Assembly: GCF_029931775.1 (NCBI RefSeq)
Contig: NC_079323.1
Coordinates: 1,213,001-1,277,000 of the forward strand
Source: Euleptes europaea
Taxonomy: Eukaryota; Chordata; Lepidosauria; Squamata; Sphaerodactylidae
Direction of reading: 5' to 3'
Length of the DNA stretch: 64,000 bases
Every line of letters starts with the position of its first letter. Positions within the stretch are counted from its first letter, which is position 1. This document shows, piece after piece, positions 1 to 11,300 of this stretch. The notes beneath the pieces are model-generated. The model was not told the DNA's origin. It saw only the letters and a program-made list of their open reading frames with translations, and did not search any database. Position numbers and translations under genes: made by a program.

Positions 1-120
1 AAATGGAGCTGTCACTGCTGCAGTTGCCCTTAGAGTAATACGTTTAGTGGTTGCTGCATGTTAAACAGAGGTCCTGTAGAGCTGGGGGGAAGCTCAGGTG
101 CAGGTAACCAACGTTATTAA

Positions 121-240
121 GACATTGGTTCTGGTAGGCTATCCGGGCTGTGTGACGGTGGTCTTGGTATTTTCTTTCCTGACGTTTCGCCAGCAGCTGT
201 GGCAGGCATCTTCAGAGGAGTAACGCTGAAGGACAGTGTC
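121..240 (-). repeat. repeat with hammerhead-like motif
   Basis: Read on the minus strand: CTGAAGA (215-209), a GCC...GGC hairpin, then GAAACGTC (188-181). This order matches the core of a hammerhead ribozyme with a very short stem III, as known in Penelope-like elements. A related piece, lacking this core, sits at 1047-1132. Confidence 0.5.
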
Positions 241-904
241 TCTCCAGTTTCAGAGGGTAGCCATGAAGAGCTAGAGTCCAGGAGCACCTTAAAAATTAAC
301 AAAAATTCTGGCAGGGTATGAGCTTTCATGAGCCACAGCTCACTAATTCAGATACAACTAGAATGTGATTCCATCTGCCCATAAGTAGAGACGAGCGAAT
401 TCAGACACCCAGTGACCATGTAAACGTCAACAGCAAGTAAATGTGTCAAAAGCAAGTAAATGTGATACGCAGAGGAGTAGCAGGCGTGGGTAAATCAGGA
501 TTGGTAATGAGACAGGAATCCCAGGTCTCGATTCAGTCAAGGAGAATGCATAGTCTTGAGCTTCATTATTAGTCATAATTCAGCAGTCTCTCTTTCTAAT
601 CTCCCTTTGTAAGAGGACTGCTACTGTTAAATCAGCAATTGAATGTCCTGGAAGGTTAAAATGTTACCTCACTGGTTTCTGGCAGGGTATGAGGGTTCCT
701 GAGCCACAGCTCACTTCCTCAGATACAGCTAGAATGTGATTCCATCTATCCTTAAGTAGAGAAGAGTGAATTCAGACACCCAATGGCGATGTAAATGTCA
801 AAAGCAAACAAATGACATTAGCAGGCGTGATTGGATTAGGTGTGATATGCAGAGGGGCTGTAGGCTTGGAGAAATTAGCTTTGGCAATGAGACAGGAGCC
901 CTGA

Positions 905-1206
905 CCTGGATGGCCCAGGCTAGCCTGATCTCGTCAGATCTCAGAAGCTAAGCAGGGTCAGCCCTGGTTAGTATTTGGATGGGATACCACCGAGGAAGTC
1001 CAGGGTTGCTATGCAGAGGAAGGCACTGGCAAACCACCTCTGTTAGAAATATTGTCGAAGGCTTTCACTGTCAGAGTTCATTGGTTCTTGGTATACCAAG
1101 ACCACGGTTACACAGCCCGGATAACCTACAAGAACCACCTCTGTTAGTCTTTTGCCATGAAAACCCAAAAACGGGTCGCCATAAATCGGCTGCGACTTGA
1201 TGGCAC

Positions 1207-1208
<2 letters not shown>
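905..1208 (+). repeat. 5S rRNA-derived SINE with an 86-bp insertion
   Basis: 905-1010 aligns with vertebrate 5S rRNA (GATCTCGTCAGATCTCAGAA and AGCTAAGCAGGGTC parts are plain). The 3' end (about 1141-1208) reads GGTCGCCATAAATCGG..., like a squamate BovB tail, and runs into an (AC)n tract. The SINE is split by the repeat at 1047-1132, which is flanked by a 15-bp duplication (1032-1046 and 1133-1147). Confidence 0.8.
1047..1132 (+). repeat. short insertion into the 5S SINE
   Basis: Related to the repeat at 121-180 (shared ACCACGG..ACACAGCCCGGATA). The flanking 15-bp direct repeat AACCACCTCTGTTAG shows it inserted after the SINE. Confidence 0.7.

Positions 1209-1209
<1 letters not shown>

Positions 1210-1238
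<29 letters not shown>
1210..1238. repeat. (AC)n microsatellite
   Basis: An uninterrupted run of AC dinucleotides at the end of the BovB-like SINE tail. Confidence 0.95.
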
Positions 1239-1240
<2 letters not shown>

Positions 1241-2224
1241 GAGACAGGAATCCCAGGTCTCTATTAAGTCCAGGAGAATGCTTAGTTTTGAGCTTCGCTA
1301 TTAGTTGTAACTCAGCAGAGGGTAGCCGTGAAGAGCTAGATTCAAGTCCAGGAGCACCTGAGAGGCTAGGGCTGCCAGCCTCCAGGTGAGGCCTGGGAAT
1401 TCCCTGCAATTACAGCTCATCTCCAGGCTACACCAGTCAGTTTTCCAGGAGAAATTAGCTGCTTTGGTGGGTAGACTCTAATGCATTGTGCTTTACTGAG
1501 GTCCCTGTCCTCCCTGGGCTCCACTCTCAAATCTCTAGGAGCTTCCCAACCTGGAGTTGGCAACTCTACGGCTCCCCCAGGCCCTGCTGGAGACCGGGGG
1601 GATCTGGCAACTCTTGTAGAGACCAACAAACACCCTTAAAATCTTGGGCTCTACCGTGCACAGGAGTCAAATCAAGATTATTAAGGGATTGGAGTGTCTG
1701 GGATTGGAAAAGAGCTGTCTTTCCTGCAAATGCCCTTAGAGTAATATATATAGTGGTTGCTGCATATTAAAAACAAATGTTGCAGGGCTGGGAAAAACTC
1801 AGGTGTGGGTAGCCAAGATATTAAGACAGTTTTAGATGGTAGCCGTGAAGAGCTAAATTCAAGTCCAGGAGCACCTGAGAGACTAGGGCTGTGTAGATCA
1901 ACAAACACCCTTAAAATCTTGTTGGGCTTTACAGTGCAGTGGACTCAAATCAAGATTATTACAGGATTAGAGCATCTGTCCTATGAGGAAATAGTCTAGG
2001 ACTTTGTGGTTTAGAAACACTGTAAATTGTGTACGAGATGGAGAAAGTACATTTTAAAATGAACTGTTTCACCCTTGTAATGTTAGAACCCGGGTCCCGT
2101 TTATTTATAGCCGCTTTTGTGTCATTAAGGCTCAAGTCGAATAATACAGTAACTACACCCAAAGATATTGACTCATGACACATTGAGGTCCAACAAATGG
2201 AAGTATTTTTTTTATTCAACAAGT

Positions 2225-2470
2225 GAGTGGCAGAACTCACTGCCAGTGATGGCCATGAGCATAGATGGTTTTAAGAGGGGGTTAGACAGTTTCATGAAGG
2301 AGAAGTCAATCAGTGGCTTCTAGCCTTAGTGACTGAAGGGAAGTTCCATATGTAAACATGGTAATCATCTGAATATCAGTGCTGGAGGCAACCTCAGGGC
2401 ATTTCTGCATGAGACAGACCACACTGTTCTAATCCAGCAGGCCATCTCTTATATGCTTGCTGAAACCCCT
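2225..2470 (+). repeat. CR1-group LINE 3' end (second type)
   Basis: Carries AGATGGTTTTAAGAGGGG and later CCAGCAGGCC, as in squamate CR1-group 3' ends. The same family occurs inverted at 7771-8105. Confidence 0.6.
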
Positions 2471-2539
2471 TTTTATAATGACTGGTTGAAGTCAGAGACT
2501 GAACTTGGAATCTTATATACCACTATATGCCAAGAGTGG

Positions 2540-2690
2540 TTTTTACCGTAGCATTGTTGTCGAGTCCCCATCATATACAGATAAATTGATGATGGTGCCT
2601 TATTCTGAATCAGACCTCTGGTCAGTCTAGTCTGGTACTCCTAACCGGTAGCAGCTCTCCAGGAACTTAGGTTGAGAAAGAGTTTCCCAG
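2540..2690 (-). repeat. diverged Ala-tRNA SINE
   Basis: Old minus-strand copy; the CTGAATCAGACC and CAGCTCTCCAGG blocks of the family are visible but spaced irregularly. Confidence 0.5.
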
Positions 2691-2702
2691 TTCTTCCTGC
2701 CT

Positions 2703-2898
2703 GAGATGGACTATGGCTCAGTGGTAGAGCCCTGCTTTGAAAGCCCCAGGTTCAGTTCCTGGTATCTCCTGGTAAAGGCTGTCATGTGAAAGGATGTTGG
2801 AAAAGATCTGGACAGCTGCTGCCGTTTAAACCATACAATATGCTGCATTGAGTGGACCAAGAGTCTGACCTGGTATAAGGCAGCTTATATTCATTACA
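2703..2898 (+). repeat. Ala-tRNA-derived SINE, diverged
   Basis: tRNA-like head with A box (TGGCTCAGTGGTAGAGC) and B box (GGTTCAGTTCC), then the family's AAGGCAGCTTATAT end. More diverged than other copies. Confidence 0.75.
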
Positions 2899-2899
2899 T

Positions 2900-3075
2900 T
2901 CTTATGTACTTTATTTATAGTCCACTTTTCTCACTGAATTATGCAGAGTAATTAAATGCAATCGATGAAATAGCTAATAAACAATGTACTAGGACTACAG
3001 CAATCTGAATCAAAGCGTAGAGAATCAGAAATAAGTTAAACAGTGCAGAAAACAGTATTACACAAGTGTAAAAAC
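2900..3075. repeat. dispersed repeat shared with the right edge of the window
   Basis: The stretch around TAATAAACAATGTACTAGGA resembles 63800-63965 (CAATAAACAATGCAATAGGA). Family not recognised. Confidence 0.55.
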
Positions 3076-3229
3076 AAAGCCATGAGAGATGCCAGGGATT
3101 GAACCTAGGCCAATCAGCCACAACACCGTCCCCCAAAGATGGCTGCAATATGTTACTGTAGAAGGGTTTGGGGGAAGCACTTCCGTGGTTAGTGCATAAC
3201 AAGGGATAGAAAGGCACATGGAATTATTT

Positions 3230-3530
3230 TAAAGCTATCTGGCATCTTGGAAACGTTATGATAAACGCTGTTTCCCCAGCCCTGGAGTCTAGCCAGGTAG
3301 TCCCTTGACTCCCTCCATCAAGGTCAAAAAAGCAGAAGATGCCGATGCATTAGTAGCTGTAGCTGTTCTGCCTTGAACGTTCTGTCTGCGTATTCATAAC
3401 TTGAATACAGATATCGGAAGGGAAGAGTGGTGTGTACCTTTGTAGGATAAGAGAGTTCTCCAGAAATGGGCATCTCGTGCTGCCAGGCATGAGGATAGTG
3501 ATGGCGGCTTCTTGGAGTCATCTGTTGGGA
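3230..3530. other. unassigned upstream sequence
   Basis: No gene or repeat family recognised. No CpG-rich promoter is visible here or elsewhere upstream of 5244. Confidence 0.4.
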
Positions 3531-3745
3531 GAGGGGCCGTAGCTCAGTAGAAGATCCTCTGCTTGGCATGCAAAAGGTCCCAGGTTCAATCCCTGGCATC
3601 TCCAGTTAAAGGGACCAGGCAAGTAGGTGATGTGAAAGACCTCAGCCTGAGACCCTGGAGAGCTGCTGCCAGTCTCAGAAGATAATACTGACTTGGATGG
3701 ACCAAGGGTCTGATTCAGTATAAGGCAGCTTCATGTGTTCGTGTG
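3531..3745 (+). repeat. Ala-tRNA-derived SINE
   Basis: Full-length copy. The head folds like tRNA-Ala; the 7-base loop TTGGCAT between TCTGC and GCAAA would give anticodon GGC. The body has TTAAAGGGACCAGGCAAGTA, and the end is GCAGCTTCATGTG. Confidence 0.9.
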
Positions 3746-4111
3746 TTTTGTGTTACAAATGACACACACAAGGGTAAAATGTTTGGAAAATGTGAATCCC
3801 CCGAGGAAGAAAATTATACCAGCTTCATTACTTGCATCACATATGTAACTTGGTGCATAAAATTATAGAGTATGGTGCATTTACTGCCTCAAGCACATTG
3901 TTACAGGGACTGTAGGAAACTTCAAATAAATAGTTATGCATATGAAAACTGAGACTTGATTTGCTTTCAGACACTGTCAGATTGTACAGCGTAAGATATG
4001 AGCATGGAAGCGGCTGCACAAAAGCTCCCTGAGCACAACATTTTGCTGTTTGAAAAAGTAGGGAAAAGACTAAAAAAAGCTGGAAATAGAAAAGGAAGGT
4101 TTTAAATCTGA

Positions 4112-4322
4112 ACACATGAAGCTGCCTTATAGTGAATGAGACCCTTGGTCCATCAAAGTCAGTATTGTCTACTCAGACCGGCAGTGGCTCTCCAGGGTCT
4201 CAGGCAGGGGTCTTTCACATCACCTTCTTGCCTAGTCCCTTTAACTGGAGATGCTGGGGATTGAACCTGGGACCTTCTGCATGCCAAGCAGACGCTCTAC
4301 CACTGAGCCATAGTCCCTCGCC
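4112..4322 (-). repeat. Ala-tRNA-derived SINE
   Basis: Near full length, reverse orientation. It lies head to tail with the next copy, only a few bases apart. Confidence 0.9.
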
Positions 4323-4327
4323 TAGAA

Positions 4328-4540
4328 GAACACATGAAGCTGCCTTATACTGAATCAGGCCCTTGGTCCATCAAAGTCAGTATTGTCTACTCAGACTGGC
4401 AGCAGCTCTCCAGGGTCTCAGGCAGGGGTCTTTCACATCACCTTCTTGCCTGGTCCCTTGAACTGGAGATGCCGGGGATCGGACCTGGGACCTTCTGCAT
4501 GCCAAACAGAGGCTCTGCCACTGAGCCACAGCCCCTCCCT
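4328..4540 (-). repeat. Ala-tRNA-derived SINE
   Basis: Second minus-strand copy of the pair. The two differ at scattered sites, so they look like two insertions or an old duplication. Confidence 0.9.
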
Positions 4541-4849
4541 CAATCTGTTTTAGAAACGATGTTGCTCTCTGCACTGGTTCCAATATTCAACGAAACTGAG
4601 CTTTTGAAGCAATAATCGGATTCTGAGAAATTCTTTTTGTTGAGGGCGGCACTCTGGAACTCTTCTACGAAGATTGCATTGTTCATGTAGAATTTAAGGT
4701 TGTTGGCAACTTTAATTCAGATTTATATTTTTATTTTTGTAATTTCGGGAGAACTATAGGCCCCCACCTTGATTGTTACCAACCCTACTTGGGGTGGTAA
4801 GCTGCCGGAGGGAATTGGTGGGCAAGGAAAGATTAAACAGCAAGCATGG

Positions 4850-5005
4850 TTCTCTCCCCGCCCCCATTTTGTCTTTGCAACAACCCTGTGAGGTAAGCTG
4901 GCTTGAGAAAGTGAAAGTCTCAAGGTCTCCCAGTGAGCTTTATGGCCAAGTGGGAATTTGAACCTGGGTCCTACATCCACCCACCACACCATGCTGACTA
5001 GATAG
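4850..5005 (-). repeat. old MIR/L2-type SINE
   Basis: Contains CAACCCTGTGAGGTAAGC, AGGTCTCCCAGTGAGC and GGGAATTTGAACCTGGGTCC, the antisense signature of a MIR-like core plus tRNA B box. Confidence 0.6.
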
Positions 5006-5270
5006 GTAAAGAATTTTCAGTCCTGCTGTCAGGTGTTTGATGCCCATCATTCAGAAGTTCTCAGTCAATGAATACTGTTTTATTTTAGCCTTACCATGCG
5101 CTGTGTCCTGCCGCTTCAGAGCAATCAACTTCTGACAGGGCACTGTTCTGTGCAGGGTGTGTTAATGACAATATTCGGCACATTTCTGAACAGAGCTGGA
5201 TTTTTCAGAGGTTGACTAGTTAACTTCTTTTCTTTTGTTCTAGGTTTTGAGAACCTGATACAACTTCAAA

Positions 5271-5346
5271 ATGTTTAACAAATCGTTCGGGACGCCTTTT
5301 GGAAGCAGCACGGGGGGCTTTGGGACAACGTCAACTTTTGGACAGA
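5271..5346 (+). CDS. NUP98: NUP98 coding exon 1 (start codon)
   Basis: Residues 1-25, beginning [11 protein letters not shown]. The exon itself starts at 5244 after a pyrimidine-rich acceptor ending TCTAG, so 27 nt of 5' UTR precede the ATG. At least one more non-coding exon must lie upstream and was not found. The donor is GTGTGT; the exon ends in phase 1. Confidence 0.95.
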
Positions 5347-8300
5347 GTGTGTACTGGTACTGGTTGTGGGAAAGTCTTGGGAGTAGACAGTTGAAGGTTT
5401 TTTAATGTAAATGCTGCATCCTGGACCTCAAGTTTTGACATAAATTAGACTAAAAAAATCTAACAGTATCCTTGTTGGGTGATCAGTTTCATTTCTCTGA
5501 ATTATCATATGGCTCGGCTACTTCAGAATAGGTTTGCAGAATGGTGTGCAATTCAATAAAGATTCCACTTACAGTAATTTCCTGTAAGTGGGGTCGAGCG
5601 CCCAGCCCTTTCCTAGAAGTTTAAATCTTCCCTTGTGCCCCAGCCGTGCCATCTCATTGCCCGTCACCTATGATTGCTCTACAGATACCGGTTTTGGCAC
5701 GACAAGCGGAGGTGCCTTTGGGACGTCTGCTTTTGGGACAAACAATAACACAGGAGGACTCTTTGGGAGCACGCAGGCCAAGCCAGGTACCAGGAATGCA
5801 GCCACCGCTTACTCCTTGGCCGGAATTCCCTCCTTTATGGCCCTTTTGTGTTTTAATCGTGGCGCCTGTTTCTGGTTTCAGGAGGGCTGTTTGGTTCAAG
5901 CACGTTCAGCCAGCCGGCCACCTCTTCCACCAGCACCGGCTTTGGGTTTGGAACGTCAACGGGAACTTCCAGCGGCTTATTTGGGACTGCAAGCACCGGC
6001 GGGGGCCTCTTCTCATCCCAGAACAATGCCTTTGCACAGAGCAAACCCGCGGGGTTCGGCAGTAAGTTTCCATAATTCTTCTCACTGTAAGCTCTAGGAG
6101 CTGTATTGCCAAGGAAAAAGTCTGCAGTGGTTAAGGCTGCTTTTTCTCCGGCTTGTCCTTTAGATTTCATTATAAAGTCTGTGGATCCCTCTAGTACAAA
6201 GTGGCTTGCTCTTCGTGGGAGATTTTCAGTCTTCCTGAGGGCTGTGTATCTCGGCTTTGTTGGAGGATTTAAGCATATGGCGTGAGATGGCTTTTCGTGC
6301 ATACCAGACAAAGTTAAGCTGATGAGGAATACTGCATCCTCATTGAGGGCACCTAGGCTGAGGTGGACTTACCTTTGGGAAGTGGGGCATATAATGCTTA
6401 CTGTCCTGTGCAGCAGGTGCAGCTATGAGCTGTCCCCTCTCCAGCTTGCAAAAACTGCTTGGGAACGCGCGGGTCAGTGTTAAGTCTGCCGCAGAGGGAT
6501 TATTGTAGGACAAGCTGGTGACCTTCTCCACTACAAGTGAACTTTAGCATGACTCATTAAGTTGGTCTTCACACTACCATAAGTAGAAATTCTCCCTAAG
6601 GGTTTCTCAAATTTGCGTAGTTCTCCAGCTCACCTCTGTCCAGTGACATAAGCTTTTAGGTGCGTTGGTGAAGAAGATGGAGGTTGACACGAGGGGCATG
6701 AGCTATCTCAGCTGTGCTCTGGCCTTTTAAAGTATTTACTCTTGTATGACTCATGGGTGATACATCTTTGTGCCCTAGGGAGGGGAGAGGGTGGGGCTCA
6801 GCATTCTAATACTCAGTTTTTATCTGTTCCTCTACCAGAAAGGGTCAGGCAGGACTGGCTTTGTGCATGATTAAAAATCAGCACAGAATGAAAAGCCTTG
6901 ATGGATTGCATTGGGGTGCCTTCAGGGTTTGCTTTAGGGGATTCTTGTTGTGTGTTGGAAAGAAAGGGAGTTAATGAATGATGCTTAGAGGGCATTCAGT
7001 GTGTTCCAGCTACATTTAGATGTCCAAATAACAAAGAAGGGGGTAAGGAATAACCTGCCACTTGATCCTGGGTGTCCTCACAAGAAACTGTTATGAAGGA
7101 GGTGGGTCAGAGGGAACTCGGGGCGAGTTGGGACACAATATAAGTGATAAAAAAGATGAAAATATAAATTGAGGGGGACAAAAAAAAGTAATCAGGACTC
7201 AAAGGGAAGACAAGCATTTCCATACAAGGATAAATCATTAACCTGTTTGAGGCTTGGAGTCCTTTGTATTAAAGCTATTTTAAAAACGGGCTTTTTTTTT
7301 TCTCCAGGAGTGTACGTTTGAATGTCACTGGTTCTAGACTGAAAGTAAAAAGGCAGAGTAGTTATTGGGAACGTGTTGGTGCACTTCACTGTAGACTCGT
7401 TGAGGGTGAATGCTGGCGTTTCCTGGCTGTCTTTCATCACTTGAGCATAGGTTCAGAAATGTTGTCAGATCCTAGCTCTGGCTTTGAAGCTCTCTGCTTT
7501 CTTTTTGATACTGGTTTTCTTTTTTCCTTCCTTCCTTTCTTGTTTTTTACAGACTTCGGGACAAGTACGAGCAGTGGTGGTTTATTTGGAACCACGAACA
7601 CCACCTCCAACCCATTTGGGGGTACATCTGGCTCCCTTTTTGGATCAACCAGCTTTACCACTGTTCCAACTGGCACCACCATTAAATTCAATGCAAGTCC
7701 AATTTTATTTACTTTCCAAAGGACCAGTTCTAACCTTTGTGCTACACTATTCTGTTTGTTAAACTTTTAGATTGATAAGAACATAAGAGCCCTGTTGGGT
7801 CAGACTAGAGGCCCATCCAGTCCAGCATACTGTTCACACAGTGGCCAACCAGCTACCTCTAGGAAGCCCCCCAAGCAGGAGGACAGCGACAGTGTCCTCC
7901 TGCCCGTGCTCCTCAGCAGCTGATTTAAAGAGGCATTATTCTGCCTTTGGTACTGGAGGGATTAGATACCCATCATGGCTAGTAGCCATCGATAGCCCCG
8001 TCCTCCATGAATTTGTCCACTCCTCATTTAAACCCTTCCAAGTTGGTGTTCATTACCACATCCTGTGGCAATGAGTTCCACATTAACCATCCAACATACC
8101 GAGGCACTGCATTAGTCTACCGTCTGCATGAATCTCCTCTGAGTGCAGTGGCCCCTTTAAGGCCAGGCAATTCCAAGGGTTCCGTAGCGGTTGGTGAAGC
8201 AAAAGATGGCCCAGATGTGCTCCTCTCATCTGCCGCAGTGGAGATGATTGTCCTGCTTGAGAATCTTCTGTAGCAGCCAGAGCAGCAGCTGGCACAGTCC

Positions 8301-11300
8301 GAGCAAATGTGGGCCACCTGGGGGGCGGAGCTCCTTCATGGCAGAGAAGGCCTAGAATGGGGTAGGCCAGTATCAAGGGCGCGATGTCTGCGTATCAAGA
8401 AGATGAGGCAGCGCCTGCGTTTGTGCACTAAGGCAAGCGTAGTTCTGCTGTGTCTAGAGCTCTCCTTGCCCCGAGGATCTCAGAGCCTCCCAATGGACCT
8501 TAGCACCCAGCAGGCTTCATAACTGATCAGAAGTCAGAGCCTGGGTTTCCCATGTCCTGACCTCAGCCCTGACTCAGCTCTTCTTAATAGTTGTCTTTTA
8601 ACATCTTAAGGGGAGGGGCCATGGCTGAGAGGTAGAGCATCTGCTCAGCAAGCAGAAGGTCCCAGGTTCAATCCCCGGCATCTCCAGTTAAAGGGACTAG
8701 GCAGGTAGGTGATGGGAAAGACCCCTGCCTGAGACCCTCTGCCAGTCTGAGTAGACAGTATTGATTTTGATGGACCAAGGGTCTGATTCAGTATAAGGCA
8801 GTTTCATGTGTTCGTGGGCTTGGGTGCTAGTAAAACAGTTGCTGCTTTGTCAGTTGTTAACCAACTGCTTACAGGGTTCCTTGCATCAGGAATCCAGGAA
8901 TGAGACTCCGCATTAGTCTTGACGCCTGTCCCATTTTCTCTTGCAGCCCCCAACTGGCACTGACACCATGGTCAAGTCTGGAGTCAGTACAAACATCAGC
9001 ACAAAACATCAGTGTATTACGGCAATGAAGGAATACGAAAGTAAATCTCTCGAGGTCAGTCCATCAAATACCCGTCTCTCTCCCTCCCTCCCTCTCCAGG
9101 CTATGCAATGCTTGACCATTATTATTTTTGGATATTTATTTAAAACATTTGTATGCTGCTTTTCCACTCTTAAGGCAGTGAATGATTACAAAGACATTAA
9201 AATCAACTTTTAAAAACAATATGTATAATGGGCGCAACATTGTGGATCATCACTGCTTTAGCCTGAACGGCTGCAACACACACACTGTGGGCCCGCTCTC
9301 GAAGGCATCTGATAAGCTACTTAATTAGCTTATTAATTGGCCGGGACTAGCTAATCACTTACTATTTCTGTGGGGGTTACCGCACTTTGTATTCCCAGCG
9401 ATGTATTAAGAGTTTGAAAATATTATAAAAAACATCGCTTTAAAAGGGTTTTTGGATACCACGGCTTATAAATGGTTGGAAGACGTCTTCACAGCTAAAG
9501 GGGCCAAACAAAGTGCGAATGGTATTTTTTATAATGTTTTCAAACTCTTTAATACATCTCTGGGAATACAAGTGCGGTAACCCCCTGTGTAAAAACAGCT
9601 TCGCTGGGTTCCTGTATGTTTGCAGGTTCAATTCAATGTATGGGTGTGGATTCACCAGAAAATTCCGTAGGCAGAAGGGGTTTCTATCCACACAGCATGA
9701 GTTCTCCTCCTCCCCACTCCTGGAAGGAAAGGGGAAACACCTAGGAATAGCATAGTGGGAGTTGGAGGTCTGCAGCAGCAGGAGAAGAGAGTTCTGCGGA
9801 ATTTCTCCATGGTGTCCAAGAGTCTTGCCTTTAAAGCCTTTCACAGCCTCAAATCCACATACCTGGAGGGGCCGTGGCTCAGTGGTAGAGCATCTGCTTG
9901 GCATGCAGAAAGTCCCAGGTTCAATCCCCGGCATCTCTAGTTAAAGTGACTAGGCAAGTAGGTGTTGTGAAAGACCCCTCCTGCCTGAGACCCTGGAGAG
10001 CCGCTGCCGGTCTGAGTAGACAATACTGACTTTGATGGACTAAGGGTCTGATTCAGTAGAAGGCAGCTTCATGTGTTTATGAGAACCACTTTCCCCTCAT
10101 GGAGCCCAGGTGGTCTCCACCCAGCAGTTTCTTCTTGTGGGATCTCCCCTTCCAGGAAGCACAGTTCTTCCCTTGCTCACTCTTTCACTTTCTCAGTCGT
10201 ACAGCTCGATTGTACAACTGTTGGATTATCTTCTACTTGGTTAAGAACCAATCGTTTATCTAGGTAATAATCGCATGATTAAGATAGAAGAGATTTAGGG
10301 TAAGATAAGACAGATATTTTCCCGTAAAATGCATTACCATGATAAGCAAATCAGATTTATCTGGAAGTCTTAGAAAAAGATTAGGTGAGATTACTGAGTG
10401 TGTGTGACTTGGCTTTATATGAATATCTCTGTGAGCAGTTTTAATACAGTAACCTGAAACCTGGTTTTGTTTACAATTTTATTGACTAATATAGTTAAGG
10501 AATGATAGGAGCTTTGATAAGTTTAGCGCTTGTGTTTACAGTAGCTGTGGGGTTAATTCTCACATACTTGTATTTTCTAACGTCTGGCTTAATAAAGGTA
10601 ACTTTTTTTCAATAAAAGGTAAACTCTGAAGGTTTCCTGTCTGGTTTCCTGGTCTTAGTTCAAAGAACAGAACTCACAATTATTGCGCTTGTATTATCAG
10701 ATTGATCGACAGCTTTATTTTAAAAAAATCCTGGAGATATCTGACTCTAAATGTTTTAAACAGATAGTCTTTTAGACCTGTTTAGTCTAGATTCTCTAAT
10801 TGGATGTGGGAGTAAAACTTCCCATTACAAGCAGACGGTGCTGACTTTGATGGACCAGATTTGATTCAGAATAAGGCAGCTTCACGTACTCAGCTGTTCC
10901 ATGCGTTGTGATGGTCCCTAAGAGCTCTTCCTTCTTTAGGAACTTCGCTTGGAAGATTATCAAGCAAACCGCAAAGGGCCCACCAACCCTGTAGGAGCTG
11001 GAGCCACTCCAGGGCTGTTTGGATCGTCTACAGCTACATCCAGCGCTGCCACGGGGCTCTTTGGCTCCTCCACTACTAACACCGGCTTTTCGTACGGGCA
11101 GAATAAAACGGGCTTTGGAACCAGTAAGTGCTGACGTGTCTGCCTGTCTACAGCTGCAAGGAAATGCCAGGCAGAATCATAGTTGTTGTTCTGGCAACAG
11201 TGTTTGTGATGCCTTCTGTGAGCTTAAGGCCCTGCCTCTCTGAGTGGTTCACAATCCCAAACAAATAGAGGAGAACTCAGAGAAGAGGGAGGGGAGGGAG

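Larger units (their letters stand above)
1..1990. repeat. mosaic of duplicated dispersed-repeat segments
   Basis: Blocks recur within this stretch: 1-120 resembles 1706-1826; 1612-1700 resembles 1893-1972; parts of 395-580 recur at 770-905 and 1235-1320. Pieces read like long sauropsid dispersed repeats with ends at about 280-352, 676-732 and 1320-1375 (AGTCCAGGAGCACC motif). No gene is visible. Confidence 0.6.

Noticed and set aside
905-1015. 5S rRNA gene
   Set aside because: Clear 5S similarity, but diverged and fused to a BovB-like tail, with further copies at 35208-35567 and 60771-60947; these are SINEs.
9873-9940. tRNA-Ala gene
   Set aside because: The head has A and B boxes and a tRNA-like fold, but it is joined to a 3' body shared by about 18 other copies. 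It is a SINE, and the same holds for the other tRNA-like heads.
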